From Fragilariopsis cylindrus CCMP1102 (lineage: Eukaryota > Bacillariophyta > Bacillariophyceae > Bacillariales > Bacillariaceae): 64,000 nt of DNA. Made by a program: the position numbers and the translations under genes. The notes beneath the pieces are model-generated. The model had not been told where the DNA came from, did not search any database, and saw only the letters and a list, made by a program, of their open reading frames with translations. The stretch covers positions 310,001 through 374,000 of the forward strand of contig FMBT01000308.1 of assembly GCA_900095095.1 (NCBI GenBank), written 5' to 3'. Positions 41,785 through 54,222 of the stretch are shown here, in pieces (the first letter of the stretch is position 1; each line of letters starts with the position of its first letter).

Positions 41785-44700
41785 TATTGCTTTCCTAGTT
41801 ATTGTATTCGTCAGTTGTGTGGCTCTATTCAGTAACAATCAAATACATCTTCCAGCTAACAGGAGAGGAATCATACTATTTAGATTATTGTGTGGGGCAT
41901 CACCACCAGGGCGGATGATGGCGACGACGGCGAAAGGGACGACGACGAATACTACGAAGAAATGGACTCATGGACCGTGGGTACCACATGTGGGCTTCTG
42001 GGGAATTTCTATGTTGTTCAAGATCATTTTCCCGTCATATTCGAAATGGCTGGCTTATGATAACATAACGACGTTTCTATTATGTGTGTTTTATCCGTTA
42101 TGTTCTACCGTCTCGTTGATTCATCGTAATCGACAACATCAGGAAACAACAAGAAGTGACGATAAAGTCGAGACTGAACTACAAATTGAACGTCAATACT
42201 GGATTGAATATTGGAGCGTTGGCTTTACCGGTGTACAATTCCTTCATAGCATCATTCCATTATTTCCATCCATACAACATATGGGTCAATATCAGTATCA
42301 GTATCTACCAGTTGTGATGAGCGAAATCAAATTATTATTCTTCATATGGATTTTTACTATGGAGAACCTTTTGGTTTCATATCAAAAATATCTCGGCGTC
42401 CGTGAAGAAGAAGAGAATTGGAAAGAATTCGTTCCATTAACGTTGATCACAAAAGCGGTCGGACCTAAACTAATGGCCATACAAATGGCAATATCTGAAC
42501 AAATATCGAAAGAAACCTGGCGACGAGTAATTCACAGTAAGGCGCAACGTTTCCTTGAAGTTTTTGTTTTAATACAATTCTTAAAGGAGGATTCCAAAGA
42601 CTACCTATTGCAACTCTTGGATGAAGGTCGATCTGTGTTACTACTCTCCGTCTTTATGGTTTTACCGTCATCGATTTCACAATTTGGAGTATTGTATGTA
42701 CAATTCATCTATCCCGGTGCACGGTCTCTTGTGGCACGAGGCAATACAGTTGAAGTCTTGAGTTTGAAATATTGGGTATTGAATAGTATCTTATCTTCAT
42801 TTCTTTATGTTAGTTGGTGGACTTGGTTTTGGATACCCTTTTCTACTCAGATTATATTTGCGATACGCTGCTTCTCTACTTTCCCATCAACTATTACTCA
42901 TTCCTATTCAATTATAGAAACGGAACTTATCACCTTTGGGATTCTTGCCGGTAAATCAAAATTTACCTTGAAAGAAACGAAGACAGTTCAGGTATTACGA
43001 GGAGTTTTGAAGCGTTTACCAAGAGACAAAGAAGCACAAAGTTTCCAATTCGAAGTATCAGATGACGATGTTAGTAGCGATGGTAGCAGTAGTAGTAGTG
43101 ATGATAGTAGCATTGATAGTTCAGACACTTCGGAAAAGGAACGACGACGAAGAAGACGGCGACGACGACGCAAGAAGAGAGCCAAGGAAAAACTGCTACA
43201 AAGGAAAGCAAACACTGCAACACCGTCCACTCTACTTGCTGATACTGTACATACAAAAAAGAATGGTAAAAACTTTGAGATCATGAAAGAAAATGAAATA
43301 GAAACCACGAAGAACGTCAACGAAAGAGCAACCGAGTTAATCGCAAAATATAAAAAATCTTATCTCAAAGAATCGATGGTCGACAAAAATGACACCGCGA
43401 ATAACGATGACGATCAAGGCCTTGTCGATGTTGAAATAGACGATGAATCGGTAGCCGCCGACAAAATTGATATCGCGAAAGATGACAGTAATACGATGCT
43501 GCGTAATCCACTTAGTCTCATGGATGATAATGTCCCTCCTACCATATCAGCGACTGATTCATCTACAAAGAATTATACTATTTGTTCTGAAAATGAAGAA
43601 AGAGATGATGGGAGAGATTTCGTAATGGGATCGCTATCTAATGAATCCGACATTCGGCATCCGATATCTATGTCGATTGATAGTACTGGTAGCGAAAGAA
43701 CTCTTTTCCCTTCTATATCAATGACTGCGGGGTCTAGTCATTCTACAACGATGGACACTTATTTTGAAAGCAAGAGCAAGACAAAGCAGAATTCTTCTGT
43801 GACGAAAAATCGTTCCATTTTCATTGGAAACAAGACAAAACGTGAGATGAAAGAAGCCGCTTTGAACTCTTTATCTGATGAAACCGACTTTCCAATTTCT
43901 TCATCCACGGATAGTGATAATCTGTCTGGGCTTCCTTCTCAATTTTCTGACATCTCAATAACAGCTGTGGGTTCCAGTGATTCCTCGCGAGTATCATCAA
44001 GAGCAGGATTGAATTTAGACATTTTGCCTCCTACAGTAAATAGTACCGATGAAGTAGAAGTTCAAGTAATCGAGCATTCGATAACTGCACGCAAACCAAG
44101 TAGAATTACTATTCCTTCGACATACGGTCGGACGGCAGGAAGTTTACTTAAGTCATTAAACTTGAAAGAAAATGATCTTCACCCGACTTCTATGCCGAAG
44201 GTCACGATTCCATCACCAAATTCCAATGATGATGACGACGGGAGCCTGTACCTTTCAGATATAGATAGCGTAGAATCTTTCGAAGATTCGCGCAAATACA
44301 ATAATGAAAAATTGTCTGCTACTAAATCAACCAAGTCAACAACCACGACCATGACGGACGTACATCAACGTGACACATCGCCGAGACGATCGACACGCTT
44401 AAGTAAGCTCCGACGCAAAGGACAAGAACATCGAAGTCATCAACACACAGCAACAGGTGCTACGATCAGCTCTTCTAAGAAATCTATAGCAGTGTCGCCG
44501 AAGAGGAAAAGCAAGAAAGCGACAACGTCTTCCTCTGAAGGATCCGAACCAACTAGTGCTTCGGCCAGCCCTAAGAGACAAATGACAGTGTCAATTTCGC
44601 CTAGGAGAAAAAGCAAGAAAGCGTCCCCTGATAAGAAATCGAAGACACCCAGCTCATCGCATTCAGAAAGAGAGATTCCAAAGTCAGAGGAAGATTTAAT

Positions 44701-44830
44701 CGACGAGAAAGCCAAGAGGTCAGAAAAATCGACGTCAGCATCTCCGACCAAAACTAGAAACAAGAACGAGCACAAGAAAATCCCAAACAGTCGAAAGAAA
44801 AAGAAGGGCCTTCTATGTTTGGTGTATTGA
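41785..44830 (+). CDS. Tandem REEP/TB2-DP1-HVA22-like membrane protein with long disordered tail
   Basis: About 970-1010 aa. The first in-frame ATG is at 41915, but the open frame extends upstream with hydrophobic codons to an acceptor-like AG at 41783-41784, so a first exon upstream is possible. Two REEP-like units appear: YPLCSTVSLI ... QYWIEYWSVG ... EIKLLFFIWIF (about 42090-42360), and YPGARSLVARG ... LKYWVLNSIL ... WIPFSTQIIFAIRCF (about 42700-42880). REEP/Yop1 proteins bend ER membranes as hairpins; an ER-shaping role is inferred from this resemblance. The remaining 600 residues are S/T/D/K-rich and probably disordered, with SPRR(S/K) and SPKRKSKK repeats near the end. The C-terminus is polybasic then CLVY, a CaaX-like box with an unusual last residue. 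Alternative: an unrelated multispanning protein. Confidence 0.6.
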
Positions 44831-45573
44831 ATCGAAACTAATATTTAACCCCCAAGAACTGAACAACATTTGTTCGTATTAGGCAGCAAGTATGGATATA
44901 ATACCAGCACCAATTATATAGATAGAGAGACCTTGAACTAAATCATGAATTGATGCTAGTTAATAATAATAGCTTATTTATCATGATTACTAGAAAAAAT
45001 CCACAGACTAAATAGATAGTAATTTAGATTTACAAAGCTAAAACAATGAGATTTAAATCTGGCCCAATCAGCATATTCGTACTTCAAGTATTTATACAAA
45101 GATAGGAGATGTTACAGTATGCTACTACTTCAACCATATGGAGCAGTAAAGGAATAAATTATGATGATTTATTTCGTGGGGGGACAATTAAAAAAAAATA
45201 AAAAATTAATCGGTATTGATTTTTTTTTTTGCGATTCTTGTCATGTGTCACTGTGTCAGCATGTCCTACTTCGAAATACTGTATCAATGATACCACGTAC
45301 TGCGCGATTCATTCATTCACACATCTACTTTATTCTTTCTTTTTCTATCGAATATGTGGCTGTGCGGCCAAAAATGGAGTGATATTATTGGCAGGCCAAA
45401 AAGGGGATGATTCTTTATGTCATCTCATATATCATACATCCTATCTACTGTACATCTTGCTTTTAGCTCATTCTATTTCTTCTATTGAATTAAAAGGATT
45501 ATTATTATAAGTACAGTACACACAAGTGCATGCTTTTTGTTTGCTTAAAATTCATTAATACAACAATAATAAT
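44831..45573. other. Intergenic
   Basis: AT-rich with T-run tracts (about 45218-45230). Overlapping ORFs at 45161-45510 carry no family signal. OvoA promoter presumed. Confidence 0.55.
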
Positions 45574-48500
45574 ATGATGCTCTCACCTGCCGCCGCCCGA
45601 ATGGGTAAAGTTCTCGAATTGGGGAGAAAGAAAGGTCGTCGCAGTTACTTGTCTGCATCGGTGGGTCGTTGCTTTGGGCGGAACCAAAAGAAGTTTTCTC
45701 TAAAATTGTCATTGTTGTCGTCTACGAACGTCACTAATGCAGCTAGGACTACTACTTTGTTGTTTCCAGACACAACCCGTGCAGCCTTCTCGTCGTCGTC
45801 AACGACGTCGGATCATTCATCTTCTCGTTGGAAGTCAACGATGGCTTCTTACAATGAAGATGAATCGGACGACGGCGATGATGCTATCGGCGATGTTGTG
45901 AAAAACGGTGGTGGTGGTGGTGATGCATTATCTCACGAAGAGTCTTGGACGATCAACTTAGGCCGGAACGATAATAACCAGTGGTTAACAGGACCTCGTG
46001 ATGCTGATGAGTGGTTTACAGGACGTCAACCAAATATTTGTCCTGGTGCCGATTCTAAGGGAATTATCCGTTCGTTACCGTTGCCACGATTAGATCAGGT
46101 AACTCGTGAATCTGCAATGGAATATTTCGACAATTCATGGACCTTGTATGAAACCTTATTTGCTGGATTGAAAGGAGAAGAATATTTCTACCGTCCTCCA
46201 CCTCATGGATTAAGACATCCACAAATCTTTTACTATGGCCATACAGCTTGCCTGTATATTAATAAAATGCGTATCAGTGGAGTTTTGAACAAACCATGTA
46301 ACGCATACTTTGAAAGTATCTTTGAAGTTGGCGTAGATGAAATGCTATGGGATGATATGGAAAAAAATGAAATGTTTTGGCCGACCGTTCGTGAAGTTCA
46401 TGAGTATCGTCAACAAGTCTACGAAGTAGTGAAGGATGCTATTCTAAACTCTCCATTCTTGGATGATTCCAACGGGCCTGTTACAGTCACCCAAGATCAT
46501 CCTATGTGGGGTAAGTAAGGATAATAATAATTACAGCAATAACGTTAGCTTGGATGAGTTGTCAATGATTCTCGTAATTTGAAAATGAAATGACTTATTT
46601 ATTTACAATACGCTATACGCTATATGCAATACGCTATATGCAATATGCAATATGCAATATATAAATCATCTATCTGATATCGTCTTCTAACCTGTTCCTC
46701 TCTTTTCTCTCAATATTCAATTATTTTCCTTTCAATTTAGCGTTGTTTATGGGATTTGAACACGAACGTATTCACCTTGAAACGAGTTCAGTACTTTTTC
46801 GGGAAGCTCCCAAACACCTGGTTCAAACACCGGCCAATTGGCCTCCCCTTCATCCGTCTGCCTACAATAACAGCGATGCTTCAACACCCTCTTCTAACCC
46901 TGTCAATGGAACAGATTATCCGCATAACAAAATGATTTCGGTTAATAAGAATACAGTCGACCTTGGAAAACCAGCAGACTTTCCATCGTATGGTTGGGAT
47001 AATGAATACGGAGAACGTAACATGGATGTTCCTAACTTTTCTGCTAGTGAACACATGATTAGTAATGGCGAATACTATCAATTTGTGAAAGAAGGTGGAT
47101 ATCGCACCCAAAATTATTGGTGTGATGATGGATGGAACTGGCGTACACATCGGAACTTGAAATGGCCCTTTTTCTGGCAACAGAGTGGACCAGCAGGATC
47201 ACATGAATATAAACTACGGACTATATTTGACGTTATTAACATGCCATGGGATTGGCCTGCGGACGTCACATATTACGAGGCTAAGGCATTCTGCCGTTGG
47301 AAGGTACGAAATTTCCACACAATACAATACATTTGTTTTATGTTTGATCAATGTTATTATTCAATTCTCACACTAAAGCTTTCTTTTTTCTTATTGCGAC
47401 AATTTTTTTTTCCTTTTTCTCGATTGTCCATTTTTTTGTGCAGACTGAAAAAGATGGATCACCCACATCGAAGCCATACCGGGTCCTTACAGAGGCTGAA
47501 CACCACGTGATCCGTCACAAGGATAATAACTTGGAAGCTGTAAAGAAAGATCCGAACTCAGATAAAGTTATGATCACATCGGGAATGGACTACCCCACCG
47601 GATCACACGGAGCAAATTTGAATCTTGCATTTTCATCTCAAAGTCCTGTAGATCATTTCGCACCATCACACACCGGACATAAAGACACAACAGGTAATAA
47701 CTGGGAATGGACCGAAGATCATTTCAACCCATTGCCAGGTTTTGAGGTTCATCACGTGTACGATGATTTTTCTTCGCCTTGCTTCGATGGCAAGCATTCG
47801 ATGATTGTGGGTGGTTCGTTCATGAGTACCGGAGATGAGGCATCTGTATTTGCTCGTTTCCATTTCCGGCCTCACTTCTTGCAACACTCTGGATTTCGTT
47901 TGGTAGCATCAGACGATGATGCACCTGCTACACACTTATTTGCTGGAAACTTTGGGGGACAAGTTGCAGCTCGTGCAGCTCGAGACGCAGCGCTCGTCGA
48001 AGAAGAAAAAGCTGGTACTATTGCCACTAAAAACAGTGACAGTGTTAGTGTCTATGAATCGAATGCCAGCTTACATATGTACCTCGGTCTTCATTATCCA
48101 TCGTCGGGAGCGGGAGAAGGTGTACCTCCGATTCTTCCACATGACCAATCTCCAATTCATGGAACCCACTTTCCTCAGCGCGTCGCCAATTTGTTAACAT
48201 CTCTTAATCCGAAACGTACCAACAACAAGGCATTGGATATGGGATGTTCCGTTGGTGGGTCCTCTTTCGAGTTGGCCAAATATTTTGATCATGTTGATGC
48301 CTTTGACTTCAGTGAGAATTTTGTAAATGCAGCTAAGAGCATGCAGAATGGGGATACAATGAAATTCAATGTTCCGATCGAAGCGGAACTCTTTGAGACG
48401 GTAGAAGCAGTTCTTGAACCAGGAGTTACCCCCGACGTTGCCAATAAAGTCAATTTTTTCGTTGGCGATGCCTGCAAAACTGGAGAAATGTCGTCTACGT

Positions 48501-48835
48501 ATGACGGTATCATTATGTCCAATTTGCTATGCCGCCTACCTGATCCTATCGCATGCCTAAACGGATTGAGTGGTATTGTCAACAAGGGAGGTGTGGTAGT
48601 GATGGTCACTCCCTTTAGCTGGTTGACTGAGTTTACTCCTCGTGGGAAATGGCTCGGAGGATTTTTAGATCCAGTTTCCGGAACACCTATCCGATCGAAG
48701 GATGAATTACAATCCATTATGGAAAACAATGACTTTACCAAGATCCATGAAGAGGAAATGCCTTTGGTAATTCGTGAACATGCTCGTAAATACCAGTATA
48801 TTGTTAGCGAGGCCACGGGATGGAAGAAAAATTAA
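45574..48835 (+). CDS. ovoA: Ovothiol synthase OvoA (5-histidylcysteine sulfoxide synthase fused to methyltransferase)
   Basis: Exons 45574-46510, 46741-47303 and 47444-48835 join in frame to 963 aa. OvoA couples cysteine to C5 of histidine with O2 at a non-heme iron and, through its C-terminal domain, methylates the thiohistidine. Visible parts are a DinB-like region with His223 (YYGHTACLY), the HX3HXE iron motif His320/His324 (EHERIHLE), a formylglycine-enzyme-like domain (SYGWDNEYGER ... ISNGEYYQFVKEGGY ... GNNWEWTEDHFNPLPGF) and a SAM methyltransferase (LDMGCSVGGSSFELAKYF). All three iron His are present. The first 90-100 residues are Arg/Ser-rich and precede the conserved start, suggesting an organelle (probably mitochondrial) presequence. 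The sulfoxide lyase OvoB needed to complete the pathway is not in the window. Confidence 0.94.
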
Positions 48836-49872
48836 AAAAGTCGATCATGATCTTCAGTCATTATTTTTTGAATTTATCACATCCATTTTCTATGAATACA
48901 TTACTTGTTTTTGAATATTATAATTGCAATACTATTGTTACTATTTACTCTTGATACCTTTTCTTCTTCTTCTGTATTTCCTTAATCTTTTTCTCACCTA
49001 CAATCGATAACATTCCGATGAATTCTTTCACCTGAACGAATCGAGTCAAATCGAATCAAATGATTTCTCGGTACTGAAAAAAATGGAGGCCCTAAATGAA
49101 ACTCCAGTAACTAGCTGCTAGTTCTTTCATCTGCAGTATTACTTCTTGCAATCATACTATATACGCGCCTAATACTGTTTAGAAGCTATCATGTGTTTAG
49201 ATTTTGGAATATAGTTTACTATAAATTATAGATAATTTTCGTTCTTTTTCTTCTGTTGAGCCTCCCCGCTATTATTAACTACTTAAAACCACATATTACC
49301 AATACTTTAACTTGTGCGTATAATATAATGCAAGTAGTTGGTATACAATATAATGTTTCGATATATTGTGATAATACAATAACACTTCAGTCTCTTTACA
49401 TCGCTTTGTTTTTTAGTTGCGTTAGTTCATCATGCTTGTATTTCACATATATCTATATATATATATATGTTCGTTCGTTCTTCGTCCTTCTACATACCCA
49501 AAAAATTAAATTGTTTAGGTAAGGTACGATTATGATTCGATTTCATTCTCTTCTAGATGTTTTGTTTCTAACAACAAAGGAGGAGTGATATTTCTATCAT
49601 CTTCCTCCTGTTTTTTGATTTTATTAATTAAATCTCTAGTACCGTCTCTACTGTGGTCGTGGATGATGTAGCAGCAGCAACAATTGCGACTGTCTTGTCG
49701 TCCCTCTTCTCATCGTTGTTGCTTTTTAAGGAGGAGGAGGGGGAGCGGGGATACTACTCTTAGTAACCTGCTTACGCTTTTTCTTAGACATTGCTGTAGA
49801 TATAGTTTCTTTCCTGCTAATAGGACATGTTGCTGTTGCTGTTGCGGTTTAGAAGATGACTCGTCGTCACTG
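48836..49872. other. Intergenic between convergent genes
   Basis: Mostly AT-rich. On the minus strand at about 49726-49888 an open frame rich in Q, S and K and ending in a Pro run lies just beyond the stop of the next gene and may be a lost C-terminal extension or exon of it. A (TA)n tract lies at about 49452-49468. Confidence 0.5.
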
Positions 49873-50997
49873 TTATTCTGACACCCAATATTGTTTCCTT
49901 TCCTTTCTCGTTTTCATATTCTTCGGACAAGTCGATGATGACATTGACGACGAACTGTCATTGCATCTATCGTAACACACTAAAGAAGATCCACCACCAT
50001 TACTTCCCCTTCCATTTCCACTGCTACTAGCAATATCACGACCCATGGAGAAGAGAAGCGCTTCAGCAGCTTCAAATTCTTCACGTCGTAATCTTCGACG
50101 TTTCGTCTTTGGCTCAATAGTAGTGACCGTAGCATCAGCATCAGCAGCTGTTGGACTGATATTATTATTATTAGTATTACTATCGGCAGCATGTATCATC
50201 GACAATGTTATATGACTTACTAAGGGCATCGACGATGAACGGGATATCATTGCCGGATTATGATTAATAATGGTATTTGCAGGGACATTATCATTAGTAA
50301 AACGAACACCACCACCACTACCACCACTACGAACAAGATCCAAACTCTCATTACGACGACTCAGGTTTTTCATTGTTTCCCAACAAGCAACGTTATTAGT
50401 ACCAGTATTATTATTGGTAGTATTAGTACCGGTAGCAGTAGTACCCGTCTTCATTATCGAAAGTCCTGTTAATGATGTTGGTACTACCGTCTTCATTGTT
50501 GTCATTGATATACCCGGCAAGGACAATGCTCGTTGTTGTTGAAGACTAGATTTCATTTTACAGATAAAATTAGCACGTCTTAAAAAATCCATTCTTCGTT
50601 GTTTACTATATTGTATATATCGAAATGCATCAATATTCCCTTCAGGGTCCATACATTGCATTAAATTCGATGGTGTTAGTCGTTGATGTTGATGTCTATT
50701 AATGTTGAAGGCGGTAGCATTAATTGAGGCTGTAGCTGGAATGACTGATGGACCACCCGCCGTGGAGGCAGGTCTAAAGCTATTATATTTATTTGATGCG
50801 TCCATCGTATTCGTTCTGTTCCGTTCTGTTTCGTTTCGTTTTGGGATAGAAAATAATTGATGGATAAGTTCAAGGGATCTATAATGTGGATACAATGCAC
50901 TCGATGAGAACTTAAGTGGCAAGCGTTTACAATGCTTTTTGTTGTTGCAAATACCGTATAATAATATGTTATGCTTGTACTTCAAGTAGTGTAACAA
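49873..50997 (-). CDS. Unrecognised low-complexity protein
   Basis: Open frame of 374 codons. The likely start is the Met at 50805 (MDASNKYNSF, giving 310 aa), because the upstream part (50806-50997) looks like untranslated AT-rich leader. One non-repetitive stretch stands out (RLTPSNLMQCMDPEGNIDAFRYI, shortened here to its two ends: RLTPSNLMQ and GNIDAFRYI), followed by QRRMDFLRRANFI. A basic run (TKRRRLRREEFEAAEALLF) could be a nuclear localisation signal and helix. The rest is N/T/S-rich. I do not recognise a family. The C-terminus is uncertain: other minus-strand frames just downstream continue in the same residue style. Confidence 0.5.
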   Translation of the reverse strand: MLHYLKYKHNILLYGICNNKKHCKRLPLKFSSSALYPHYRSLELIHQLFSIPKRNETERNRTNTMDASNKYNSFRPASTAGGPSVIPATASINATAFNINRHQHQRLTPSNLMQCMDPEGNIDAFRYIQYSKQRRMDFLRRANFICKMKSSLQQQRALSLPGISMTTMKTVVPTSLTGLSIMKTGTTATGTNTTNNNTGTNNVACWETMKNLSRRNESLDLVRSGGSGGGVRFTNDNVPANTIINHNPAMISRSSSMPLVSHITLSMIHAADSNTNNNNISPTAADADATVTTIEPKTKRRRLRREEFEAAEALLFSMGRDIASSSGNGRGSNGGGSSLVCYDRCNDSSSSMSSSTCPKNMKTRKERKQYWVSE

Positions 50998-51531
50998 ACA
51001 CGCACGATTAGACGTGATGTTATTTCAGTTGCTTTTCAGTTGCTTTTCAACTACTCTTTGTTTTTTAGCAACATTCTTCCGATGGCTACTGTCCAGTAAT
51101 AATTATAGCCTTAGGCATATTTGATACACATTAAAATTGAATGTGGTTACAGAAATTTTGTTAAAAATAAAAATCGAGCGAAAAACAAATACTGAGTAAT
51201 GAAGAAAGTACTGGGAACATCCTCGATTTAAATCAGCGAAAATTCACATCCGCCGTACTACTACGCGCACGATTCATTTTCAAATATACATTTCGCCGAG
51301 AATCGAATGAGTTGAGTCGAATGAGTCAAAAAATCCAGCCTCAAAATATTTGATTGTTTGTGACAACATTGCAGTACACGTTCATACAGTACAGTACGTA
51401 CCGTAGTAAATATTAACAAGAGGTACAGTATTACCTATAGTACCGTAACATTTGTGAAGTGAAGTAACACTAGTTACCTACTATTTTATTCTTTCTTTCT
51501 TGTATTGTAGGACATATCTCTTGTTAACAAC
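50998..51531. other. Divergent promoter region
   Basis: It lies between the unrecognised gene (-) and the HSF gene (+). Several ACAGTAC/GTACAGTA-type words occur (51370-51440), a word common in spacers of this window. No gene seen. Confidence 0.55.
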
Positions 51532-54222
51532 ATGGACGACAACTTGTCTTCGTGGAAATTCCGAGAAGAACTAATACACCGTAACGAGGGAAAGATGGAG
51601 GCAGAAAAGCCGTTCGAAAGGGAAGCTGGCGATGAATTTTATGATCCAACAGCAACAGCATCAACAACAACAACAGGAGGAGGAATGGCAAGGGCTCAAA
51701 TATCAATGACAAATCCATCGCTTGTACCAGAAAATCAATGGCAACAGGGCCAGCAGCCGGTTCGGCAGTCTTCCCGCAGAGTTTCGAAGCCACCTCAGAT
51801 CTATTCACCTGAACCATTAACTGGCGCTGCTCATACAACAGCAACTGCTACTACTACTACTACTACTACTAATCCTCCATCGTCGCAGGTGGTTCCTAAA
51901 TCGGCATACAAAAATTTTGTGCGGGATATGTACAATATGTTGGAAGAGATGAACCGCAATGATCCGAATATGATGCGATGGACCGAAAAAGGGAAGGCAT
52001 TCGTCATCGATCCTGAACATCCAAAACTGGACGATGTTTTGTTCAAATTTTTTCATCGTAAGTACCGTCCGATCCGTATATTGTTCTGTTCCTTCCCATT
52101 AATTAATTAACTCACTCAGTCACTCTTTTTCAAATGTACACACATTCGTATTACAACACAGACCGCAATTTCAAATCATTGATGCGTCAATTGAACAAGT
52201 ATGGATTCAATAGACCTCGGCAGGGACGGTATGCTAAAATGATATATAATCCTCTTTTTTACAGGGGTATGAATATAACGCAAATGGAAAAATTTATTGC
52301 AAAAAAGTCTACACCACGAACAACAGGAGCAGCATCATCAGATGAGGATGGAGATGAGGATGATGACGATTTGCTCTTACACGCCTCTTATGCATTTCCT
52401 GAAATGGTATATAAAATGTTGGAAGAAACGAAAGATCCTGATCTACTTCATTGGTCTAAAGACGGACAAGCCTTCTATTTGAATCAAAATCATGCCCGCA
52501 CCCCCCAACTTTTGTTCAAATACTTTAAACGTGAGTGAGCCATTTTCTATCTTATTTTGTTTTGTACATTGTTAGAAACGGTACTATCAATTATACGCAT
52601 ATCGCTTAATGAGCATGGCTTAAAATATTATTTTTTCTCAATTGTTTCACGAAGACGACAAATACATTTCCTTTCACCGACAATTGAATGCTTACGGATG
52701 GACAAAGCTTCAACGCGGAAAACACCAAGGCATGATGTACAATCCAATGTTTTATCGAAACATGGATTCAGTTAACTTTGGTCTCATCACCAGGAAGGAT
52801 CATCGAAACCAAACCAAGAAGGTCACCAGAAAAGATAAGAATAAGGAAAAAGTGAAGGTGAAGAAAGCCGGTGCTACTACTGCCAAGAAGAAGAAAGATA
52901 AGCCTATCAAGATGAAAACAGCCGTTAAAAGCAAAGGGACGAAAATCGTTGTACCGAACAAGAAGGTTCCTCCCGGAGGAAGTAAAAAACGAAAGATTCC
53001 ACCTTTACCTACTGCTTCCTCCGTTTCTAAATCACCTACCATTGTAAAGAAAAAGTCGATCATCACCGACAAAGGAGACAAGAAGGCAACAAGACGGCTT
53101 ACAGATTATAAAAAGCTACACAAATTGTTCGGGGAATGGACAATGTGGAATGTACCAGCCAAGCTTGATGAATATTTGGAAAATGGAAAAGTTGAAAAAG
53201 TTAAGAAGAAAAAGAGGAAGAAAACATTATTTTATGCTATCGAAGGAGACTTGGAAGGACACCAATATTCTGATGCCGAAATTAGTACCTTATTATGTAA
53301 CGAAGACATCACCGATTCAATCAGTGACAACCAAAACGAGGAACAAGCTTTGGCAGATTTGGTTGAAAGAATCCGACAAGATAAGGAGCAGAAAGCCAAA
53401 CTGCAGGAGCTTTGGTCTAAAAATTTCCTAGTACCAATCCCCAAAGGTAAAATTTTACCTCCATCGAAATTCAAGAAACCAACCAACAAATGGAGGAAAC
53501 TAATAGTTGGTAACAGAGTAGGTATCTATTGGCGAGACGATGAGCTATATTACAACGCAAGTATTAATAAGCAGCAAGAAAATACTAGCTACTTTCATTT
53601 AATTTATGACGATGATGGAGCACAGGAGTGGCTTGATTTGAGTAGGGAGGATTTTAAAATCATAAAGGATTTCGATAGAAAATCCAATGCCCAGACTCCC
53701 GGAAAGGACAATCGGAGCATATCAGTACAGCCAAAATCAATCACTCTTCCTGACAATCATTCTCACTTGGCTCCTCTATTAAGATATTCCTGGCAAGGTT
53801 TGGGATTGGGGACCAAGGCGGGAACTCCCGCTTACAATACATTTGTTAAAGAAAGAGACACATCAGCGAATGAAGTAACAGCCTTAGAGATATTGAATGA
53901 TGTACGATCAATTCGCAACAACGGTTTCTCATTACCACAAAAATTTGAAATGGATAATAACCACTCTAATGACAGCGGGGACAGCAGTCAACACATGTTG
54001 ATGAATCAACTACGTTCCTTGCAAGATGATATATCTAAGGATGGCAAACCTTCTTCGTCTACAGATTGCAACGATACATTATCTGCCATTCGACTTTTGA
54101 CAGATAATTGGAGTATTCCTATGGTAAAAGAAAATTTACGAACGATGGATACACAGATTGTAAAATTGAATGAACGAGAAGCTGAAATTTTGAAGAAATG
54201 TAAGCAGAAAGGTTTATGTTAA
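51532..54222 (+). CDS. Double heat-shock-factor-domain protein with Tudor-like domain
   Basis: Exons 51532-52057, 52162-52530 and 52655-54222 join in frame (820 aa). There are two HSF-type DNA-binding domains, each split by an intron at the same place. HSF-a is FVRDMYNMLEEM ... RWTEKGKAFVI ... LFKFFHHRNFKSLMRQLNKYGF. HSF-b is FPEMVYKMLEET ... HWSKDGQAFYL ... LFKYFKHDKYISFHRQLNAYGW. Each ends in a NP(L/M)FYR block. The matching intron position (phase 1, before the recognition helix) shows that one domain is a copy of the other. After a long Lys-rich linker comes a Tudor/agenet-like fold (about residues 577-633: VGNRVGIYWRDDELYY ... YDDDGAQEWLDLS), which in other proteins binds histone marks. 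No clear hydrophobic-repeat trimerisation domain follows either HSF domain. Diatoms carry many HSF genes; this layout seems unusual. Targets unknown. Confidence 0.85.
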
